From the NCBI GenBank assembly GCA_001683735.1, contig LUGG01000001.1, positions 1,364,001 through 1,428,000 of the forward strand: DNA of 64,000 bases, in the 5' to 3' direction. Each line of letters begins with the position of its first letter. Position 1 is the stretch's first letter. This document shows positions 34,920 to 45,164 of this stretch, in pieces. This DNA is from Grifola frondosa (taxonomy: Eukaryota > Basidiomycota > Agaricomycetes > Polyporales > Grifolaceae). The notes under the pieces were generated by a model. That model was given only the letters and a program-made list of their open reading frames with translations. It ran no database searches and had not been told where the DNA came from. The position numbers were made by a program, and so were the translations under genes.

Positions 34920-36100
34920 TCACCAGCACAATACAAAACGAGGAAGTGGTGAGGATGGCACTACCATGACTGTATCATATGATGACAAGAGAAGGGGGTC
35001 CAGGTACCACAGAACTTCGATGAGCAAGAAAGAGGGGTGCATATGACGAGAGTCCGAGCCGAGCATGTCAAGCACCAGCCACATGAGGGCAACAAAGAAT
35101 GTGTCAACGTTTGAGCCGTTGGTTTCTTTCATCTCAAACAGTCCGTGGAGCAATAGAGAAAACAATGGCCGCAATGATACGTTCGGCAGACTTTTTATAT
35201 ACAAACTCTGTCGTATATAGTCACGACCGCCCGTCACGAGGCTAGTATGGCGAAGTGTTCCTGTAGGTAGAAGGTTCAGTCTATAGGGTCCCAAATATGG
35301 CGACCTGCCAGTATGCAGCACTCGCGATTATAACTTACTATGTGACGTGGCCTCCTGAAGCAATATTGACATCTCGTTCACTGGCTATTGAGTAGCGACA
35401 GTGTCTCCCTCCGTCAAGGTTTTCATTCGCCCATGGCGAACTAATTCAGGATTGAAGGGAGCTGAAGCAGGTTGGAGAACAACAGAGGTCGCCCACGCAA
35501 TATCGAGCAAAGGTCAATAACAACGATCGGAGCAGAACACAAGCTGAAATCAGTGATCGGGATCGGAACGAGATCGAGCAACCGATCTGACAATATTGTT
35601 CGACAACCTAGCTCCCCAATATCAATGGTTAGTACACGAGAAATGGATGGACGTCGACAACAATTTTCAACGTCAATGTTCAACGTTCAACTGTGGGACT
35701 AACCTTCATATGTACGGTCGCTCTACACTGCATAGCAACTTGAGTTATAACGTGCAGGGTCCAAAGCGTACAAATGCTGGATGCGCGTAGAGGTTTCTCG
35801 TCACTGTTTCAAATCAGAGATGAGCGCACAGAGGATGTCGAAGCCAGGCTCGAATCCGGGAGTTGCTGGATTTTTTTGAGTAACTTCTTGTCTGGGAAGT
35901 CTATGAAACCAGCTGTGGGTGTGTCTTGAGCTTTTGGTGGAAAGAAGCCAACTCGCGCATTGGAGAGAATCGCAATTAAGGTTGAACATTCTGGGATTCA
36001 TCATAGTCCAGGGTTAGCGTGCAGGGCGTGTAGCATTTGCCTGCGGATGCAAAACAGTGCGGCCAACCTACAACATACACGCATGTACGCGACACCCGGC
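34920..36100. other. Spacer between the GH27 copies, no gene seen
   Basis: About 1.2 kb upstream of copy 1 and downstream of copy 2. It contains AT-rich blocks, a second TATATAC motif near 35190-35200 and GATCGG-rich words around 35520-35590. A 134-codon minus frame (34920-35321) has no domain and is taken as chance. Confidence 0.5.
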
Positions 36101-38102
36101 TTACAGCTCGCCCACGGTCCTCTTCGCAGACGCTGCTGGTATCGCTTTCCACACCTTCGTCTGGTGGCTCCCGATCTGCACGCGCCGAATCGCCCCGGTG
36201 AAAGTGCCGACATTCTTGCCCCACTGGCCCGTACTGTCTTTCTGCCACAGGTCATACACTGTGTACGTACCCTGTTGGTAAGCCGGGCCCTGCGCGACAA
36301 CAATGGAGGTCAGCAGCAACGTCTGAGTCGGGATGCAGCGCACCTGGTCGACGAAGACGTCGGAGAACTCGACATCGACGGTCTGTCCGTTCGGCGACGT
36401 GTTCAGGAGTGCGATCACGAACTGGCTGTGGTCGCCGAGAAGCGCACATGATCAGTTGACGCGCGACGACAATGCGTTCTGCTCACTTGTTGGCGAGACT
36501 GCCTGCCCAGAGCTGGAGGTCCCCGCCCACAGCGATGGCGCGTTTCCACAGGCGGTTCGCTGGCGAGCCTGCAGAATCCTGGTTCACATCGATGAGCGCT
36601 TTGTTCGTGATGATCGTTAGCGTCTCGTTAGTCTACACGCGAACATACAGTCAGTTCAGTTTTGCAGGGTGACGCGTTTCATAAACTAGCACTGACCATG
36701 TTTGTTACGTCGTTCCCGAGGATGAGTGGACTCTTTAGGAGACTCCACATGGAGAAATGCGTCACTAAAGCACGCGTTCAACCTTGGGAACAGTGCAAGA
36801 TGGACTCGACCTACCGTACTCGTCGAACGACATACCGCCGTTGCCCACTTCGAGCATATCGAGGTCATTCCAGTGCCCCGGACCCGCTTTCTGCCCGACT
36901 GGTGCCGCGAAGTCTATGATTCGCGACATCGCACAATCTAGATTCGGGCGAAGATGAATCGAAGATGTTTAATCGTTGTATTCGACGATGCTAGAAGAAC
37001 GTACGTACGGAAGCCCGGGAGCTTGCAGTCCAGGATAGTTGTGCAAGGGCAGCGCTCGTCGAAGCGGTCAAAATCCTGCGGAGATTATAGCGGAAGTTCA
37101 GACCCACTTACAAAAATAAGCAACGTACATCGTGGATATCGCCCGAGATTCTCCAGCTGTTTGAAATCGTCTAGAAGCGATAGCTGTTTCCGTTACATTA
37201 TTCGCTTCATTAGATTGCAACACGCACAGTGGCAAAGTTCCACGGTCCATCTTCGCCCCAGTTGCACATCGAATAGAGAATCGGGCGGCCAGTCGCGTTC
37301 AGCGCTCGCGACATATTTGCGTAGCGGTCGTGCGAGATCTTCGGAGTGCCGGCAAGGCCCTCATTGTAACAATTATCATATTCTAGGGAAGTATTCGTTA
37401 ATATAACTTTCTGAAGGAAACAGCCATGGCCATTTACTTAAATAGTCGACACCCCAGGATGCGTAGGTCTGTGCGTCAATTTCTTCATAACCAAGCGACC
37501 CAAAGCGACCTCCGCAAGTATACCTGGATGAAGGACATATCAGCTGGATAGTAAATGTACATACTTGCATTTAATGCTCGTACGTTCCAGCATCGCTGTA
37601 GATTCCGAACTGGACCAGAAATCAGTTAGGTGAACTGAATGTTGTACAGAATCAAAATATCTACCTTCAAGCCCATAGCATGGATTTCGTCAGACAGTGC
37701 CTTGACGCCATTGGGGAACTTTGTTGGATCTGCTACAGGTGCGCCGGTGCCGGGATCGCGTGCAGGCGCCTGCCAACCTGTCATTAAGGGGTCTCACCAT
37801 GAAGACCAGCATCATGCGTCAATCCAGCACATACAATCATCCATAACAACATCTGTATATCAAATAAAATCTGCACATTCATATGAATGAGCTGCGAACT
37901 CACACTCATACCCGAACCGCGTGAGGTTGTTAGATATGATGGCTTTGGCGGCACCCATTATGATGTCTTCGCTGATGTCACATCCAAAATGGTTCCATGT
38001 GTTCCAGCCCATCTGAGGGGTTATTGCAAGACCATTGTCAAGGGCAAAGGTAAACGAGATATGAAGCGCAAGAGGAAGTAAAGCAGATATCGTCAGAGAC
38101 AT
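36101..38102 (-). CDS. GH27 alpha-galactosidase (melibiase), copy 2
   Basis: The start [20 protein letters not shown] is a clean signal peptide, followed by [20 protein letters not shown] and [15 protein letters not shown]. Further exons give the [21 protein letters not shown] stretch, [13 protein letters not shown] with the nucleophile Asp, [30 protein letters not shown] with the acid/base Asp, and the C-terminal domain with [20 protein letters not shown] and [10 protein letters not shown]. The stop is at 36101. At least eight short introns sit at positions matching copy 1, so the two are tandem duplicates. The substrate is inferred from the family (raffinose-series sugars, galactomannan side chains). 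A TATA box lies upstream (38151-38164). Confidence 0.93.
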
Positions 38103-38713
38103 TTTGGGAGGAGAAAAGAGTTAGTTGTCGAGTCAATGAGGCCGAAAAGTGTTATATATATTCAAATATGGCTCTGCACGAGGAGCAGCTTTCTCTGATG
38201 TCTAATCAGAAAGCAGAGGCCCAGTTGACTGCACCCTGTGACCTTAGGAGGCTCATGTAGTGATGGCCGAGCTCGCTCGGGTATGAGAAGGACAACAGCT
38301 TCGATGTCGAGAACGATGCGGGCCGCTAGCAATACGAGTTCGAGCCTTGTGATGCGAAGAGAAAGCGCACAACAACAATGGAATTGGATGCAATGCAGTG
38401 GCAGGACGCGCGTGGAGGTTCGCGGTCACGAGCAACCACCACGCGATCGACAACGACGCGTCTGCGCTCGACATAGAAATATTGACATCCTCTTCCCAAG
38501 TATTATCAGCTGGGCATAGCTTTTGCGGAATATTGCAATAGCACGCTTTTGCCCGTTTACTTGAACACAAGCCATAAGTATCAGACGTACAAGTTCGTTG
38601 CGAGAATACCCTTAACAGACTTTCAAAGTCCGCTTCGTTAGAAAAGGCTCAGATCTGCGACGCGTGGACGGCTCTTGCTCCCAAGTTTGCCCAACGTTGC
38701 ACTCTCTCCAGAG
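38103..38713. other. Intergenic region between GH27 copy 2 and MYND copy 1
   Basis: Divergent upstream regions of both genes. It holds the TATA motif of GH27 copy 2 at the left end and no coding frame of note. Confidence 0.5.
38151..38164 (-). promoter_or_regulatory. TATA box of GH27 copy 2
   Basis: The minus strand reads GAATATATATAAC about 50-60 bases upstream of the ATG at 38102, a fitting distance for a core promoter with a short 5' UTR. Confidence 0.55.
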
Positions 38714-39723
38714 ATGACCAACCCACAGATTCCGAAAGACTTGTTCTTGATGTTCATGACCTAGCAGCATCATCATCGACTGTCACGCACGCACAGATCC
38801 CACCTTCCCTAACGCCCAACTCGTCGAGGTTGTCCGTGGCAATGCACCCCCTCAAACCCTCCCCGCACACGTCTTACCTGGGGATTGGTATACTACCTCT
38901 CCTGAACATAAGCGGGTGGCATACATCGTTCGCAGCAACTCCAGTGCACCAGAGAAAGTCACTATTGACACTTTTACCACCCCTGAGGGTGTCAAGTCCC
39001 CACTCGGTCGCGACCTCACTCGCAAGGAACTTGAAGACGTCTTCTGGCGCTGCAAAGACTTCAATAGCGGCTACGTTCTCGCGTACGTTGCACAGCAGAT
39101 CTTCGACAGCCTCCCCGCTACCGCCACGCTACGTGCGCGGACTTCTGTCGGTCGTGAAATCATCTGTGCTCCTAATGAGGTCACCGTCGCTGAGATCGAC
39201 ATCCGCCCCAAGGAAGCATCCTCATGGTCGACTATGAACCGCGTCCTGATCTCGGGCCTTCGAAGGTTGACATGACGCAGCATATGTCTGGGTTTGATCT
39301 CACTATGCCTTGGATTTACCTTCTCATCGGCCAGGCCATCACATCGAACTTGTCCGAAGACCCCCGCATCGCGCTCGACCTGGTAACACCGCAGATTGGT
39401 GGACGTGGAGGCGGCGGGGAGCTGTTTGCGCTGGAGCGCGCGTGGGACTACCATCATAAGGTGCTCGCCAAGGTTGCGGATGAGTTTGAGGGCTTCAAGC
39501 TCTCGGGAAAATTGATGCTGTCCCCTGATGTTCTAACGCGCGGCGACGCTCTCAAGGCCATGGTTCTGGCGCGCATCATCAAGGTTGCCAATGGGCAGGA
39601 CAACTTCTGCCGGTACTGCGGGAAAGATGGAGTGGAAACTCGGTGTTCTAAATGTAAAAAGGCATTCTTTTGTCCGCCGTGTCAGGCTTTAGGGTGAAGT
39701 ATCACAAAGTATGGTGCAAGTAA
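38714..39723 (+). pseudogene. MYND-finger protein, copy 1 (frame broken)
   Basis: Read with small frame repairs this is a protein of about 330 residues: LVLDVHDLAAII, DCHARTDPTFPNAQLVEVVRGNAP, IDTFTTPEGVKSPLGRDLTR, LEDVFWRCKDFNSGYVLAYV, ALDLVTPQIGGRGGGGEL, and a C-terminal MYND zinc finger (FCRYCGKDGVETRCSKC, FFCPPCQALG, KYHKVWCK). MYND fingers bind proline-rich partners; the rest matches no family I know. Compared with copy 2, single bases are missing near 38765-38775 (after GACCTAGCAGC), near 39210-39220 and at 39695 (AGGGTGAAG for AGGGTGGAAG), where a stop results. It may be a true pseudogene or suffer from sequencing errors like other genes here. Confidence 0.6.
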
Positions 39724-39879
39724 ATATAGGTAAGTGCTTACTTACTTCCCCTGGTTCAGCAATGTACTGATAAAATTCCCAGTCTAGTTGTCTGCTCTCA
39801 GCCCTCGGTATTGTATTCAACTTGGATGCCTTATTATCTACGTACATTATATTCAGTCGATTGTAACATACCTTCTGTA

Positions 39880-40010
39880 TCTCCAGCGTTTGTAAAATAT
39901 CTTTATAGTTGAAAGGAGGGTGAACATTAATATTGCGACTGAGAATTTGCGGACGCCCTAGCTCAGAGATCGTTTCAGCTGGCACGTCCTAACCGCTTCC
40001 AAACGGTTAA
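39880..40010 (-). pseudogene. Remnant of the 3' end of the trypsin-like protease gene
   Basis: The minus strand reads PAETISELGRPQI, matching PAETIFEVRSRI near the end of the intact protease at 41298-42627. The DNA also matches: GATCGTTTCAGCTGGCACG here and GATCGTCTCAGCTGGTACA at about 41421-41440. It ends where similarity to the protease body should continue. It marks the edge of the duplicated block. Confidence 0.65.
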
Positions 40011-40116
40011 CTAGTAACTAATAATGAACTACTTACTTGCAAGGTATAGTGCTCGTTACGTCATAGAATTTTTCTCGCGGCTAACTTGGCTTGCTTCGAA
40101 CGTCTATTCTTCAAAG

Positions 40117-41110
40117 ATGCCCAATTCATCGATTCCAAGAGATTTTGTCCTGGACGTTCATGACCTGGCAGCTATCATTCTTGACTGTCATGCACGCACA
40201 GATCCTACCTTTCCTGATGCCCAGCTCCTCGAGGTCGTCCGTGGAAATGCACCCCCTCAAATGCACCCCCCATGTATCTTATCCGGGGATTGGTACACCC
40301 ATCCAGATTATAAACGAGTGCATACATCCTCCGCACTAACTCCAACGCACCGGATAGAGTCACGATTGACACCTTTGCTTCCCCCGAAGGCGTCAAGTCG
40401 TCACTTGGCCGCGACCTAACTCGCAGGGACTTGAAGACGTCTTCTGGCGTTGCAAAGACTTTGATAACGGCTATATCCTTGTGTATGTCGCGCAGCGCAT
40501 CTTCGAGAGCCTCCCCGCTACCGCTACCCTCCGCGCACGGACATCCACAGGTCGCGAAATTATATGTGCTCCCCACCAGACTGGCATCGCCGAAATCGAT
40601 ATCCGCCCAAAGGAGGCGTGCCTCATGATCAATTATGAATCGTGCCCGGGCCCTGGGCTGCAGCACCTCTCTGGGTTTGACCCCAGCATGCTGTGGATAT
40701 ACCTTGTTATCGGCCCGGCCGTCACATCAGAACCATCAGAAGACCCCTTTGTCGCGCTCGACCTGGTAACGCCGCAAATCGGTGGGCGTGGCGGAGGCGG
40801 AGAGCTATTCTCATTGGAGATGAGGAGTACTATCGTCTCAACGTGCTCGCGAAGTTTGCGGACGAGTATGAGGGATACAGGCTTATCGACAAACTGAGGT
40901 TCCCGCCACCTGACATCCGCAAGGCGCAGCGACGCACTGAAAAACATGGTGATGGCACGTCTCATCAAGATTGCGAACGGGCAAGATAACTTCTGCCGCT
41001 ACTGCGGTAAAGATGGAGTGGAGAGTCGGTGCTCCAAATGCAAGAAGGCCTTCTTTTGCCCGCCGTGTCAGGCTTTAGGGTGGAAGTATCACAAAGTATG
41101 GTGCAAGTAA
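40117..41110 (+). pseudogene. MYND-finger protein, copy 2 (frame broken)
   Basis: The start is FVLDVHDLAAIILDCHARTD, then LLEVVRGNAPPQ, and in a shifted frame YVAQRIFESLPATATL, ALDLVTPQIGGRGGGGEL, and the complete MYND finger (FCRYCGKDGVESRC to KYHKVWCK). Against copy 1, single bases are missing near 40318-40322 (before AYILR), near 40426-40432 (CGCAGGGACTTG) and near 40815-40825 (GAGATGAGG). Where copy 1 is broken this copy is intact, and the reverse. The two together define one ancestral reading frame of about 330 codons. The function of the N-terminal part is unknown. Confidence 0.6.
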
Positions 41111-41297
41111 ACACAAGTAAGTGCTTACTTCCAGGTTTGAACTAAAGTAATATATTAATGTTGGTTAAGGTTCCTGTCTAGTCGCCTGCTTTCAGCGCTC
41201 GGTACCGAAATTGGATACGTTATTATCGTACATTATACTCGGCCCATTGGCTTGTATACACTTCCTCCGCCACTACTTGTAGCATATCTTCTGTATC

Positions 41298-42627
41298 TCA
41301 GAGTATCTGAAAAAATATCATCACCCTTGATTCTTCAGTTTCAAGCCTGGGAGGCTGAACATCTGTAACACTAACATGAGCTCTGTGGACAACTCGGTGA
41401 ATTCGACTACGCACCTCGAAGATCGTCTCAGCTGGTACACCCCAACCGCGCACACCTTCCAAGCGGTTTACCATCTGCGTGCCGAGCATGACCCCAATGA
41501 CCGCGCCACTCTCTTCGTCCACGATCGGTCCACCGCTCGAGCCAGGAGTCGGCGGCGGGTCGAAGTGCATATGCGATAGCGCGTCATATGTTCCCGGCTA
41601 TGTGATAAGTGGATTACAGAGACATGCCACGAAGAGCAAGATGGTAAAGAAATGGCGACTTCAGTGTGCGCAGAGAGGCCTGAGAAAGATGCCCCACGTA
41701 CCTTAGCCTCCCGCCCTGCGAAGTCGCGGTACCCTACCACCGTGCCGCTCATCCACCTGCTCCACGTCCCACCGAGCCAGGGCGTCCAGCCGTCCTGCTC
41801 CGGCGGGGCATCCGAGACGAAGTGCGCGCGGATGCGCGTGCCTGGATGCACGGGATACGGCGAGACGGGGAGCGTGTTCGGGGCGGGGCCCGCGGCGTCG
41901 AGGATCAGCAGGTCCGCGGGACGAGGGACGCAAGCACCGCGCGCACGGGGCGGAACACGGGCGCCGCGGGGACCCAGTGACAATAAATGAGCCGGACACG
42001 AGCTGCCCGTCCGGCGCGCTGAAGAGCGGGCTGCGCATGATCTCCACGGCGCATGTCAGGACGCGGCTGCGGGGGACATGGCGCACTCACCCGCACGAAC
42101 GTATGCGCACACGTTGCGAAGACCGCGCCCGCCGCGCCGGGCACGCGCAGCGCGAAGCCCGACGCGTGCACGATCGCGTGCCCGACGGCATCCTGCGCGG
42201 CGTGCACGACCATCGCGATGTCCGCGTGGTCATCGCGAAATGTCGCGCGCCGGTCAGCGGCGGGGCGCGACTCGTACGGCAGACACAGGTCGAGAACGCG
42301 GCCCGCGTTGTCGTTGTACTGTTGTAGGAGCTCCGTGCAGGGAACGAACCCCTCACCACCCTCGTCCTTGGACGAGGCGCGCCGGCTGAGCTCGGAGAGG
42401 ATGCGGGCATCGAAGGCAGTGGAGAGAGGCGACGGCTGCGGCGAAGGTGTGGCTACTGTGCTGGGCAGGGGAGGGTTGGGAGGCGATGGCGGCTCACCGA
42501 CGTAGGTCGTGGAGCCGACTTGGGCGTAGTGCCTGACTCTCTTCAACAGCGGCAGACAGCGCGAGTGTCGAGATCTGGCCGTTGAACATATGCGCTTGCA
42601 GGCGCGAATACTAGGATTGACTTCCAT
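41298..42627 (-). CDS. Trypsin-like serine protease, probably mitochondrial or cytosolic
   Basis: The chymotrypsin-type triad is visible: His in VFATCAHTFVR, Asp in ADLLILDAAGPAP and Ser in GSSGGPIVDEESGAVIG, in the expected order. The N-terminus (ACKRICSTARSRHSRCLPLLK) is Arg-rich without acidic residues, like a mitochondrial presequence; no secretion signal is seen. A middle stretch (WLGGTWSRWMSGTVVGYRDF) is one of the barrel segments. Introns lie near 41975-42090 and 41590-41705. The stop is at 41298. The ATG at 42627 is the first in-frame. It belongs to fungal 'trypsin-like peptidase domain' proteins of unknown role, not to the HtrA/PDZ type, as no PDZ domain follows. It converges with MYND copy 2. 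Confidence 0.75.
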
Positions 42628-42866
42628 CGAGTCGATTATATGTCAAGTCAGGGGGAGTAGGTAGAGCGGCTTCAGACTCGGAATTTGAGGCCGTGCACCG
42701 TATTATCATTGCATGCGCGCTCCAACATGTTGCTCGACTGTAACAATATCCTTGCAAGCATTCCCATTAATCCAAATGTCACTAAATATAAACCTCCTAG
42801 TAGACACAGCACAGCTACGGTCCCAACAGTATGTGCGAACCACCCCCAGCGCATACCGAAATGACT

Positions 42867-44676
42867 CTACTCGGTGACCACAACGCTCCAGTCGCTCGGA
42901 ATAGTGCCCTTCTGGATGCCCACCAGCTGGTTCCAAATGGGACGCGATACTGGCCCCATTCCATCTGGTCCTGTAGGTATCGGAATGTCCGTCCCGAGGT
43001 AGCCAATCCTGTCCACCGGGCTGATCACCGCCGCAGTTCCTGAGTGTACATGCATGAGTGATCGATAGTGAGAATAAGGGCACTGATGCAAACGCACCTG
43101 TACCGAAGAACTCGACGAGCGAACCCGACTCCGCGGCGTCCTTCACCTCCTTCATGGTCACCGGACGCTCGGACACGACGAGCTTGTTAGTTAGCTCGGG
43201 AATTTTGATTTTGCCCGACGCATGATTCCGTGCGAGAGCAAGGACGGAGTCACGGGTAACCCCAGGGAGGATGATACCGTCCAGAGGGGGGTAACAAGTT
43301 CCGTCACTAAAGGACCAACGAGTGAGAACGATCAGCATCCGGAAGACAGGATGTCATACCTCCATCAGGACGCTTGAACACCACGAAGGCGTTCATCGTG
43401 CCGACCTACAAGCGCGGTGAGTACGATAAGACAAGATTCATGGAACCGGCCCGGCCAAGAAACACATACCTCCGTGATGTGGTGCTCGGGACCATGTAGC
43501 CACAAATTTTGGACGTAGCCAAGTTTGCCAGCGGCTTTCTGGGCAGCTACTCCCGCAGCATAATTTGCTCCGAGTTTGAAGGCGCCAATGCCTGCCCGCG
43601 AATATCGTAAGCTGTCTATTCCTACTGGGGTTATACCTGCGTACCTCCATGAGTTGCTCGGGTGTACTCTGTCGTGCCGTACAGCGCGACAGGTTTGAAG
43701 CCCCGAGGGTAGTATGGACCTACCGGGCTGCAGATGACGAAAAGCAGCGCTTCTTTGGGAGGTGCGATTCCTAGCGCCGCTTGTGTACCAACTGGTCAAG
43801 ACCAAATCATCGTCAAAATTAGCGTAAAGTATATGCTAAACCCTTACTCATGGTGGGGCGGATGTAGAGGCTGTACCCAGGCTCGTTAGGTATCCAGTGC
43901 CTGTCCAGGCGAATTAATTGTTTCATGAGCTCAATGACGGCATCGCCATTGAAGGTCTGTGCGAAGTGGATGCACTGAGCACGGGGTGCGTTGTGAGGAG
44001 ATGAACTACACACCGGTAATGCAATACGCTCAGCACTTGTATTCATGCGCTTCATGTTCATGTCAGGTCGGAAGAGTGTCACTTTACCATTTGTATCTCG
44101 ATAGGCTTTTAGACCCTCGAACAGACCATTGGCATAGTGGAAGACTGTCGCGCTGGGCTCGAGCTTCAGGTGCCCATCTAGAGGCATGCTTTGTGACCAC
44201 CTTTATAACATGCAAAACATGACTCACAAGGCTGAATCTTTGGTGCACCCCATCCTTCGTTAATGCGCCAAGGAATTGTCAGCATGTGATCAGTCTGTGC
44301 AAAGGCCAACGAGCGTTCATGATCTGAATCCAAAGCGTCGAGTTATCCAAGACTCACAAAAGTGTGCCCGAATACGAGACTAGAAGGGGCAGGTGGTGTC
44401 TTCGGTTGGACATTACGAATGACTTCTACTCGTGAAGGCTACGAGCAAATTATCACTCAGATAGAGCAATTTAGAAATGATCGAAGACTCACATCAATGT
44501 CAGGGAGAGTGGCAGACTCCCTCGTCTTAGGATCCCGAGTTACAGTGGAGTTGTAGCGTGCATCAGCAAGTCCGAGTCTAAGATGATTTGAAGAGCCCAG
44601 AGTGTAATTGATTGCACCGTCTAGAAATGTAACCAAGTTTTGACCGCGAAGAGATAAGTCGCAAAGATTTCGACAT
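42867..44676 (-). CDS. BAT1: Branched-chain amino acid aminotransferase
   Basis: BCAT moves the amino group between Leu, Ile, Val and 2-oxoglutarate with PLP. The pieces in order: DIDPSRVEVIRN and PPAPSSLVFGHTF joined across introns; DHMLTIPWRINEGWGAPKI; EPSATVFHYANGLFEGLKAY; PNEPGYSLYIRPT; PVGPYYPRGFKPVALY; FKLGANYAAG with the PLP Lys; WLHGPEHHITEVGTMNAFVVF; LDGIILPGVTRDSVLALA; and SPVDRIGYLGTDIPIPTG. A first exon from ATG 44676 reads MSKSLRLISSRSKL, basic and Ser-rich, which suggests a mitochondrial presequence; its splice to exon 2 is off by one base, so this start is tentative. A further one-base misfit lies near 44200. It is head to head with 6PGD. Confidence 0.88.
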
Positions 44677-45164
44677 CGTGAACTGGAGACCGCAGAGGTG
44701 ATATCTAGAGAGAAGAGTCTGACTCGGTGTCGAAACTCGGTGTAGTCCCAAGTCAACGTCGCGCTCGAGTCGGCGGTGACTCGGGCGCTCTCAGCCGATG
44801 TGTCACAGACGCGCAATGTCACAGTCACATGTCACGCTAGTCACGGATGCGATTGAGAAGAGGTGACTGGTTGCACCTCGGATCCTCAGCGAATCGCAGT
44901 TGTTCGCTCGGTAAAACTTTAGCTAGGCAAGGGGAAACTGGCAAAGAGCTGAGTGAGAATGTGAGGACTCAGCGGAGAGTAGTGAGTTGCATGTCACGTT
45001 GTGTAAGAGTGCCAGTCGCACGATCACGCTGCACAGCCGGACCGACTGGCGCACGACGTCAGCTTACAATCTCCTATATCTCATCGACATCACCTCCCAT
45101 CCTAACTACTCTTACCTAACTACTCTTACCCCAAACCACCACCATCCAATCTCACCCCCTACCA
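44677..45164. promoter_or_regulatory. Divergent intergenic region of BCAT and 6PGD
   Basis: About 490 bases between the two predicted starts. The right end (45080-45160) is a C/A/T-rich leader with CTACTCTTACC repeated twice (45109-45130), just before the 6PGD ATG. Confidence 0.45.

Noticed and set aside
34920..35321. 134-codon minus frame between the GH27 genes
   Set aside because: No domain, no splice or promoter support, and it has the length expected by chance.
35840..35870. tRNA-like T-arm sequence (GCTCGAATCC)
   Set aside because: The stem does not pair and no acceptor, D or anticodon arm can be drawn around it.
39224..39697. MYND copy 1 C-terminal half as an independent gene
   Set aside because: It aligns with the middle and end of copy 2, so it is the second part of one broken frame.
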